DNA from: Bacillota bacterium
GTDB taxonomy: Bacteria; Bacillota; UBA994; UBA5500
Direction: 5' to 3'
Assembly: GCA_023436245.1 (NCBI GenBank)
Contig: JAEZJZ010000051.1
Span: forward strand, 1 to 25,845
DNA length: 25,845 bases
Each line of letters begins with the position of its first letter. Within the stretch, counting starts at the first letter, position 1. Shown here piece after piece: positions 1 to 5,096 of this stretch. The translations under genes were made by a program, and so were the position numbers. The notes under the pieces were generated by a model that worked only from the letters and a program-made list of their open reading frames with translations, was not told where the DNA came from and did no database searches.

Positions 1-84
1 TCGCGCCCGCAGCACGCGAGAGCGTCAGAAAGTCGGCATATCCCCCACCGTAGCCCTCAGCATGCCAGACTGTTCAGTTTGCGC

Positions 85-224
85 TTCGTAGAGGCTCGGC
101 ATGCCGAGTTGATCCCGGCACCACAGCATGCTGTGGTGCTACGAACCCGAAGGAAATCGGACTCTAGGAACGATCTCGCAGGCTGCGGGGCGGCGGGCAG
201 CGGTTTAACATGCCGAGCCTCTAC
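85..224. repeat. Cluster of GCATGC-centred palindromes (REP/MITE-like, non-coding)
   Basis: Three related units lie in this non-coding stretch. Unit 1 (85-108) starts TTCGTAG and holds the palindrome CTCGGCATGCCGAG (95-108). Unit 2 (118-145) is a perfect 22-base palindrome centred on GCATGC (118-139) followed by CTACGAA, the reverse complement of the start of unit 1. Unit 3 (209-224, CATGCCGAGCCTCTAC) is the exact reverse complement of 88-103. So a 16-bp terminal inverted repeat encloses ~105 bp, and TTCGTA/TACGAA can also close a structure with two hairpins. The layout resembles dispersed palindromic repeats found in many bacteria; assignment to such a family is inference, because only one locus is visible. 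I see nothing else in 1-298. Confidence 0.6.
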
Positions 225-298
225 CGAGTGGGAATCGCAGAACCACCGGCAACGCGGTCAGTGCTCCCTAGTTCTAGCATTGGACGATGGTCGAGAAA

Positions 299-332
299 CG
301 GGGCTGATCCAGCCACAGCTGGATCAGCCCCG
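299..332 (-). terminator. Intrinsic terminator of the minus-strand coiled-coil gene
   Basis: A perfect 15-bp stem (299-313 with 318-332) has a 4-base loop. Read on the minus strand it begins about 20 bases after the stop of the coiled-coil gene and is followed by TTTCTCGA, a short and imperfect U-tract. Plus-strand readthrough would meet TAAAAAG, so the minus orientation fits better. Confidence 0.75.
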
Positions 333-351
333 TAAAAAGCTCCGCCGGAGT

Positions 352-726
352 TTACTTAGCTCGCCGCAAAGCGATGATGTCTGCTTCATGTTCAATCGAC
401 CTAACTGCCAGACGGTCGATTAGCTTCTCCTGTCGATCTAGAGTATCCTCGATTCGCCCCAGTCGTTCGTTGGTCTCGCTGCGAAACTGTTTCATTTCGG
501 TGCGGAACTCCGTCAGCGCCCCTAGTTGATCGAAGTTGGCTTGGGCGAACGACTTGATTTCCTTGATTTCGCCCTTGATGCTAGTCATATCTGCTTCCAT
601 GCCAGACATTCTGTCTTCCAGGCCAGACATTTTGTCTTCCATGCCAGACATTCTGTCTTCCAGACGCGCTTGCCCATGCTGCAAGTGCTGCAGTTGTTGC
701 AGAATCTGTCGCAGTGTATCCTCCAT
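352..726 (-). CDS. Small coiled-coil protein with heptad repeats, function unknown
   Basis: This 124-residue protein has no recognised catalytic domain. It is a predicted continuous coiled coil. Residues ~20-45 carry near-identical seven-residue units of the type RMSGMED/KMSGLED, followed by charged heptads to about residue 110. It is rich in E, R, K, M and Q and lacks a signal peptide or membrane segment, so it is probably a cytoplasmic oligomer or scaffold. The ATG at 726 was chosen because AAGGGAGGTGA lies just upstream; the frame stays open to 897 without a comparable site. A TATACT box (765-760) and TTGACT (783-778) lie upstream, but their 12-base spacing is too short for a normal sigma-A promoter. 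It is divergent from the NIF3 operon and has its own terminator. Short coiled-coil orphans of this kind occur in clostridial genomes; the role is unknown. Confidence 0.75.
   Translation of the reverse strand: MEDTLRQILQQLQHLQHGQARLEDRMSGMEDKMSGLEDRMSGMEADMTSIKGEIKEIKSFAQANFDQLGALTEFRTEMKQFRSETNERLGRIEDTLDRQEKLIDRLAVRSIEHEADIIALRRAK
598..660. repeat. Three tandem 21-bp repeats inside the coiled-coil gene
   Basis: Units at 598-618, 619-639 and 640-660 differ at only a few positions (consensus on the plus strand CATGCCAGACATTCTGTCTT plus C). Each encodes exactly one heptad, so copy-number change would lengthen or shorten the coiled coil without shifting the frame. Confidence 0.85.
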
Positions 727-908
727 TCGATCACCTCCCTTGACTGCTTGACTACTCTTAGTATATCGCAAGGGTTTAGTCAAGGGGAAGCGACAAACGG
801 CACAATTAGTCTGGGAGCGGCTACACAGTCCGCGCGGTCTACAGCGCACCAAGTCTCGTACAGATTGACTCGTACAGTGTCCTTGGCATTCTCCCAAGAT
901 AAAGGGTT

Positions 909-937
909 TTGCAAGGCCGACTAGAATATTGGATAAT
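909..937 (+). promoter_or_regulatory. Candidate sigma-A promoter of the NIF3/D-glutamate cyclase operon
   Basis: TTGCAA (909-914) and GATAAT (932-937) are 17 bases apart, predicting a start near 944 and a ~60-base leader before the ATG at 1003. Just upstream, CTCGTACAG occurs twice (855-863 and 869-877, period 14), a possible operator. Assigned by motif matching only. Confidence 0.5.
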
Positions 938-1002
938 GACTAGGGGCGATTGTGCCTGCCTCGGGTACGAAATGATGTTGATCATGACAGGGGGTTTGAC
1001 TA

Positions 1003-1821
1003 ATGTTCTCCACAGCAGAGATCATGCAAATGGCCATGGATCTGGTCGGCATGCAGGACATGCCCGGAGACAGTGCAATCTACAACCCGGGCACTGGCAT
1101 TAAGAAGGTGCTGTTCGGCATAGACATTGGCACTACTGAGCTGTACGCGGCCAAGCAGATGGGATTCGATGCAGTAATCGCACATCATCCTCCCATGCTG
1201 CCAGTGATTCCGGCCTGGCAAATCTACATGCGGCACATCGACTTCATGGTGGCCGCTGGGGTGCCGGAAGCAGCCGCCAGGGCTGCCGTCATGCAGCGCG
1301 TGGAGGGGATGATCGCCGCCGGGCAGTCGGCCAATCATGACCACTTTCCTTCCATCGCTCGCTTGTACGACATGCCATTCATGAATATCCACTGTCCACT
1401 GGACGAACTGGGGCGCCGGATCATGCAAGAGACGGTTGACAAATGCCTCGAGCGAAAACCTGATGCCAGCTTGCAGGATGTGGTGGATGCATTGAACGCT
1501 TTGCCCGAGTTCCAGCAGGCGTTCACTAAGATCGAAATAGCGGTCGGAGACCCGCAGGCGAAGGCGGGCCGGGTGGTGGTGGCCCATGGCGCCTTGACCA
1601 ACGGCGGCTACTCCGTGGCCAACACCTACTTCGAGCATGGCGTGCCCACCGTTCTCTACATTCATATTCCTCATGCGGATTTGCTGAAGCTCCGGGCAGA
1701 ACAGAAGGGGCAGTTGATCGTCAGCGGGCATATCAGCAGTGACCTAGTGGGCATCAACCCCTTCGTGCGCCGACTGCGCGATGCTGGTCTGGACGTGACC
1801 ACCATCAGCGGCATCAGGTGA
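1003..1821 (+). CDS. NIF3-family dinuclear metal protein
   Basis: This 272-residue protein belongs to the NIF3/YbgI/YqfO family, whose members bind two metal ions and whose biochemical role is still poorly defined (often annotated GTP cyclohydrolase 1 type 2). Visible family motifs are AHHPP (H61, H62), NIHCPLD (128-134, D134) and SGHISSD near the C terminus (H243, D247). These match the ligand pattern HH...D...H-x3-E, except that the last glutamate is aspartate. The spacing between HH and D is about 35 residues longer than in short bacterial members. The ATG at 1003 has AGGGGG 8 bases upstream. It is first in an operon with DUF1445 and DUF4392 genes; the downstream reading frame begins at or just after its stop. 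A role linked to D-glutamate or 5-oxoproline metabolism is inferred from context only. Confidence 0.88.
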   Translation: MFSTAEIMQMAMDLVGMQDMPGDSAIYNPGTGIKKVLFGIDIGTTELYAAKQMGFDAVIAHHPPMLPVIPAWQIYMRHIDFMVAAGVPEAAARAAVMQRVEGMIAAGQSANHDHFPSIARLYDMPFMNIHCPLDELGRRIMQETVDKCLERKPDASLQDVVDALNALPEFQQAFTKIEIAVGDPQAKAGRVVVAHGALTNGGYSVANTYFEHGVPTVLYIHIPHADLLKLRAEQKGQLIVSGHISSDLVGINPFVRRLRDAGLDVTTISGIR

Positions 1822-1826
1822 GCAGG

Positions 1827-2618
1827 ATGAACATTACGGAACAATCCAGTCCGGCTGCCGTGCGTGCCCTCTGTCGCAGTGGCGAGTTATCCACAGTCAC
1901 TGCCGGTCTGGCTCCCCATTATGCTCAGGCGAATCTGGTGATTCTGCCGGAATCCTGGGCATTCGACTTTCTGCGGTTCTGTCAGGCAAACCCGAAGCCT
2001 TGCCCACTGCTGGAAGTGACTGATCCGGGTGATCCGGTGCTCAGACATGCCGCGTCAGGGGCTGATCTGCGCAGCGATCTGCCGCGTTATCGGGTGTACC
2101 GGGATGGCGTGCTGTCTGATGAGCTGACGGACATCTCGCATCTCTGGCAGCCGGACTTTGTCGGTTTCCTGATCGGTTGCAGCTTCAGCTTTGAGGCCGC
2201 TTTGCTGGATGCGGGCATTCCTGTGCGCCACATCGCCGAGGGCAGAAATGTGCCGATGTACCGCACCAACATTGCCTGCCGGTCGGCCGGACGTTTCCAT
2301 GGACCATTGGTCGTGAGCATGCGGCCGATGACTCCGGCTCAGGCGATTGCCGCGACGCTGATTACCGGCCGCTATTCTGCCGTGCACGGTGCGCCTGTGC
2401 ACTTCGGCGACCCTGCTGCGATTGGAATCGCTCGTCTGGACCGGCCGGATTATGGCGATGCGGTGACGATTGCGCCTGGCGAGGTACCGGTTTTTTGGGC
2501 CTGCGGAGTAACGCCACAGGCAGCCGCATTGGCCAGCAGGCCACCGATATTGATTGCCCACGCGCCGGGGCATATGCTGGTGACTGATCTCGTGAACGAT
2601 CAGTTGGCCAGGGCCTGA
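1827..2618 (+). CDS. DUF1445/YcsI-family putative hydro-lyase (D-glutamate cyclase N-terminal-like)
   Basis: This 263-residue protein carries the signature blocks of the DUF1445 (YcsI) family: LPRYRVYRDG (85-94), DFVGFLIGCSFSFEAAL (110-126), VRHIAEGRNVPMYRTNI (133-149), GPLVVSMRP (159-167), HGAPVHFGDP (187-196), PDYGD (207-211), EVPVFWACGVTPQ (219-231) and HAPGHMLVTD (245-254). It is full length for the family. In mammals this domain is the N-terminal part of DGLUCY, the mitochondrial enzyme converting D-glutamate to 5-oxo-D-proline; bacterial members are usually listed as putative hydro-lyases. The frame also offers GTG at 1818, but AGGTGA (1816-1821) is correctly spaced for the ATG at 1827. 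No signal peptide is visible, so a cytosolic enzyme is expected. It directly precedes the DUF4392 gene, its partner domain in DGLUCY. Confidence 0.9.
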   Translation: MNITEQSSPAAVRALCRSGELSTVTAGLAPHYAQANLVILPESWAFDFLRFCQANPKPCPLLEVTDPGDPVLRHAASGADLRSDLPRYRVYRDGVLSDELTDISHLWQPDFVGFLIGCSFSFEAALLDAGIPVRHIAEGRNVPMYRTNIACRSAGRFHGPLVVSMRPMTPAQAIAATLITGRYSAVHGAPVHFGDPAAIGIARLDRPDYGDAVTIAPGEVPVFWACGVTPQAAALASRPPILIAHAPGHMLVTDLVNDQLARA

Positions 2619-2624
2619 TTTATT

Positions 2625-3497
2625 ATGGAAGATATCTGTCAGGAACTCGCCGCACTGCTCACTCACGACCCCGGGCAACGCCTGATTCCAGCCCTCTCTG
2701 CGGCTGCGCCGTTGGCAGCGGCCGGCAGTTGCCTGCAGCAGGCACGTCGGGTGATGTTGGTTAGTGGCTTCTACATCGGCAAAGCGAAAGCCTGGGAGAC
2801 GGATGGCCCGCTCGGCACCTTGGTCTTGGCTGACGCGCTGGAACGGGCTCAGGTGGACGTGACCATTTGCACCGATCTGGGCTGCGTTTCCATGTTTGAA
2901 CGCGCCGCCCGTGTGCTCGACTTGCAGGCTAGCATTCTCGGTTTTCCGCCGGGAAAGGCTGTGCCTCGAGAAATACTGCAGACATATCGGCCGGATGTAC
3001 TGGTGGCGATTGAGCGCACCGGGCGTGCTGCTGACGGTCGTTACTACAACGCCAGCGGGTTTGACATCAGTCCTTACGTGGCCCATTTCGACAACCTGTT
3101 TGCGGCTGCCCGAGCAGCACGAGTGGCCACCATTGCAGTTGGTGACGGGGGCAATGAGTTGGGGTTTGGCGCCAGGGTGAAGGAAGCGCGGCGTATCCTC
3201 GGTTCAGCGTCCGGCATCGCCTGTGTGACAGCAGTAGATCATTTGGTAGCGTGCGGAGTGAGCAATTGGGGTGCCTATGCTTTGGCCGCGATCTTCTCAC
3301 GGCAGAGCGGCACAAGTAGCCGCATCGACGAACAGGTCCTGTTGTCCATGCTGCAGGAGATGGTTGCGGCCGGTGCTGTCGATGGCGTGGCGCTCAAGCA
3401 GGTGGCGACGGTGGATGGTCTGCCCATTGAGGAAGAGAAAGGCATGTTCGCGCGCGTGATGCGCTTCACTCAGGCTGCAATCAAGACAGCAAACTGA
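2625..3497 (+). CDS. DUF4392 protein (D-glutamate cyclase C-terminal-like)
   Basis: This 290-residue protein resembles the DUF4392 family, the C-terminal half of mammalian D-glutamate cyclase. Conserved-looking blocks are VSGFYI then ETDGPLG (46-64), IERTGRAADGRYYNASGFDIS (129-149), a glycine-rich AVGDGGNELGFG (171-182) and SNWGAYALAA near residue 225. The charged, glycine-rich motifs suggest a substrate or metal site, but the exact catalytic residues cannot be named from sequence alone. The ATG at 2625 lies 6 bases after the previous stop and has no good SD, so translation is probably coupled to the DUF1445 gene. A hairpin follows the stop. Together with the upstream gene it would form a two-subunit version of the fused enzyme. 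Confidence 0.85.
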   Translation: MEDICQELAALLTHDPGQRLIPALSAAAPLAAAGSCLQQARRVMLVSGFYIGKAKAWETDGPLGTLVLADALERAQVDVTICTDLGCVSMFERAARVLDLQASILGFPPGKAVPREILQTYRPDVLVAIERTGRAADGRYYNASGFDISPYVAHFDNLFAAARAARVATIAVGDGGNELGFGARVKEARRILGSASGIACVTAVDHLVACGVSNWGAYALAAIFSRQSGTSSRIDEQVLLSMLQEMVAAGAVDGVALKQVATVDGLPIEEEKGMFARVMRFTQAAIKTAN

Positions 3498-3501
3498 AGT
3501 G

Positions 3502-3534
3502 GAAGGAAGCCAGGCTGTGAGCCGGGCTTCCTTC
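3502..3534 (+). terminator. Probable terminator of the NIF3/D-glutamate cyclase operon
   Basis: GAAGGAAGCC (3502-3511) pairs with GGCTTCCTTC (3525-3534), and a further GGC/GCC pairing closes an inner loop. It starts 5 bases after the stop. The tail GTTGTCACT is a poor U-tract, so termination may be partial. Confidence 0.6.
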
Positions 3535-3570
3535 GTTGTCACTAGTACTATGTCAACTCCAAGACCATCG

Positions 3571-3662
3571 TGCGGCGTCAAGTCTCAGTCCAAAGCAACT
3601 TGGAGAGTTGCTTTCTGGTATCGTCAGGCGCTCCCTTGTATGGTTTGAGACTTGACGCTGTA
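3571..3662. repeat. Long inverted repeat with an internal hairpin, non-coding
   Basis: GCGTCAAGTCTCA (3575-3587) is perfectly repeated in inverted form at 3646-3658; counting G-U pairs the stem extends to 3571/3662. Inside, AAAGCAACT (3592-3600) and AGTTGCTTT (3606-3614) form a 9-bp hairpin with a 5-base loop. CTCCAAG (3557-3563) could pair instead with CTTGGAG (3599-3605), giving an alternative fold. It lies between a terminator and the dprA promoter, so it could be a palindromic mobile remnant, a small RNA or a protein-binding site. No reading frame here looks real. Confidence 0.6.
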
Positions 3663-3671
3663 CTGGCTTGG

Positions 3672-3701
3672 TTGTCAGATTACGCCAGCCTCTGCTATAA
3701 T
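3672..3701 (+). promoter_or_regulatory. Sigma-A promoter of dprA, extended -10
   Basis: TTGTCA (3672-3677) and a perfect TATAAT (3696-3701) are 18 bases apart, and TGC immediately before the -10 gives an extended -10 element. This is the best promoter in the window. Predicted start is near 3708, leaving a ~97-base leader. Confidence 0.75.
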
Positions 3702-3707
3702 TGACCC

Positions 3708-3804
3708 GGTTCAGGAGAAGAGAGGTACAAGCCGATTCTAGACAAGCTAGAATCGCTTCATTGAAACCGCAACGCGAGGCGTTGCTAAGGATGGAGGACA
3801 AGCG
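3708..3804 (+). promoter_or_regulatory. Structured 5' leader of dprA with two hairpins
   Basis: Two perfect hairpins follow the promoter: CGATTCTAG/CTAGAATCG (3733-3741 and 3747-3755, loop ACAAG) and GCAACGC/GCGTTGC (3769-3775 and 3779-3785, loop GAG). The second ends 7 bases before GGAGG (3793-3797), the SD of dprA. There is no U-tract, so it is not a terminator. It does not match a riboswitch class I recognise. Confidence 0.5.
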
Positions 3805-4911
3805 ATGCCGTCAGAGACTGCCTTTTGGCTGGGATTATCGCGACTGCCAGGGCTCAGCGCCAGGCGAGCACTATGGTTGCAGCAGGCCTTCGGAAGCGGG
3901 TCAGCCGTGTGGAAAGCCAGCGCAGGGGACCTGCAGTCCGTACTCAACCTGGAGGCGGACCGGCTGGATAGCCTGTTAACTAGACGGCAGCAGCTTGACC
4001 CGGAAGCTCTGCTCACGCGCGTGGAGAGGGCCGGCGGCTGGGTCATCTCCATTCAGGATGCTGACTATCCCGAGCAATTGCGTGAGCTGTTTGATCCGCC
4101 TATTGTGATCTATGGCTTGGGCAGTAGATTGCAGTTTGGGCGGCCTCGCGTGGCGATCGTCGGCGCCAGGCGGATGACCAGCTACGGCAAGCAGGTGGTT
4201 GAACGCTTCATGGCTGACCTTGCTCCCGCGCAACCGGTGGTGATCAGTGGGCTGGCCCGAGGGGTAGACGGCCAGTCGCATCGCTCCGCCCTGGAACACG
4301 GTTTGACTACCTGGGCAGTGCTCGGCAGCGGACTTGGCCGCATCTATCCGCCGGAGCACAAGCAACTGGCTTTACAGCTAGTCAACTCTGGCGGCACGGT
4401 GCTCAGCGAGTACTGGCCGGATGAAGAACCAATGCCCTATCATTTTCCTGCCCGTAATCGCATCATTGCCGCTCTCGCCGGTGTCGTACTGGTGGTAGAG
4501 GCAGATGAGAAAAGCGGGTCACTGATCACCGTCGATCATGCCCTGGACTTGGGGCGGGAGGTTCTTGCTGTCCCGGGCAATGTCACCAGCCGCCAGAGCC
4601 GCGGCACCAACCTGCTGCTCAGGCAAGGAGCCGGGATTGCTCTGTCTGCGCAGGATATTCTGGGAGTTTGGGGGCTTTCGACTGAGGAGCAGCGGACAGC
4701 CTCGCCGGTACTGCAGCCAGTGGAGCGCCAGATCTATTTGGCGCTGGATGACAATCCGCTCAGCTTCGACAGGCTGGTGCAGGAGACAGGACTCGCGGTC
4801 GCAGATATTCTGGCCGCCATCACCACCCTGGAACTGAAGGGGCTGGTGCGGACGGACAACGACCAGAGCTATCGCCGCGAAGGCAGGTATGAAGTGCAAG
4901 ACTCACGGTAG
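3805..4911 (+). CDS. dprA: DNA-processing protein DprA (Smf)
   Basis: DprA binds incoming single-stranded DNA during natural transformation and loads RecA onto it in the cytoplasm. The 368-residue protein has an N-terminal SAM-like helical region (1-75), a Rossmann-like core with VAIVGARRMTSYG (116-128), VISGLARGVDGQSH (146-159), AVLGSGLGRIYPPEH (171-185), SEYWPD (201-206), FPARNRIIAAL (214-224), SGSLITVDHALDLGREVLAVPG (237-258) and the Q/RG-TN-L-GA segment. A C-terminal winged-helix domain follows (about 305-355). GGAGG at 3793-3797 supports the ATG at 3805. It begins the conserved block running to codY. All family motifs are intact, so it should be functional; DprA is also found in species with no known competence. 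Confidence 0.96.
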   Translation: MPSETAFWLGLSRLPGLSARRALWLQQAFGSGSAVWKASAGDLQSVLNLEADRLDSLLTRRQQLDPEALLTRVERAGGWVISIQDADYPEQLRELFDPPIVIYGLGSRLQFGRPRVAIVGARRMTSYGKQVVERFMADLAPAQPVVISGLARGVDGQSHRSALEHGLTTWAVLGSGLGRIYPPEHKQLALQLVNSGGTVLSEYWPDEEPMPYHFPARNRIIAALAGVVLVVEADEKSGSLITVDHALDLGREVLAVPGNVTSRQSRGTNLLLRQGAGIALSAQDILGVWGLSTEEQRTASPVLQPVERQIYLALDDNPLSFDRLVQETGLAVADILAAITTLELKGLVRTDNDQSYRREGRYEVQDSR

Positions 4912-5096
4912 AATACGGATAAAGCGCCAGTCGCAGGTGCGATTTAGGGGACCGCAGTTGATCCGGCAGATATGGTCCGACGAATGCGGGTCGGCTGGGT
5001 CACACGAATAGGTCATGGACGATAGAGCCTCTGGGCCGATCATATCAAGCATGTGTCAGTGTTACGCGCGCTAAAGCGATGGGGGGAGAACTATAG

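Noticed and set aside
79..423. 114-codon plus-strand frame in the first 420 bases
   Set aside because: It runs through the palindromic cluster, the terminator hairpin and the 3' end of the minus-strand gene, lacks an SD and has no recognisable composition.
598..660. Tandem repeats as a possible CRISPR or iteron array
   Set aside because: There are no spacers; the 21-bp period equals one protein heptad and the repeats lie in frame inside a coding gene.
727..897. N-terminal extension of the minus-strand coiled-coil gene
   Set aside because: The extension is Cys/Arg-rich and unlike the rest, while an excellent SD sits right before the internal ATG at 726.
1000..1731. Long open frame on the minus strand opposite the NIF3 gene
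   Set aside because: It is fully antisense to a gene with clear family motifs, its translation is rich in His, Arg and Pro with no recognisable domain, and it has no SD. It is a shadow of codon bias on the real strand.
2055..3086. 343-codon open frame on the minus strand across the DUF1445/DUF4392 genes
   Set aside because: Length alone is impressive, but both plus-strand genes are strongly supported; the antisense product has low-complexity Arg/Gln/His-rich composition and no family motif.
3733..3785. Known riboswitch or T-box in the dprA leader
   Set aside because: No T-box sequence, no c-di-GMP aptamer core and no terminator U-tract could be found; only two simple hairpins are visible.
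3498..3804. Coding gene in the intergenic region before dprA
   Set aside because: All open frames here are short, lack an SD and are interrupted in meaning by the inverted repeat, promoter and hairpins.
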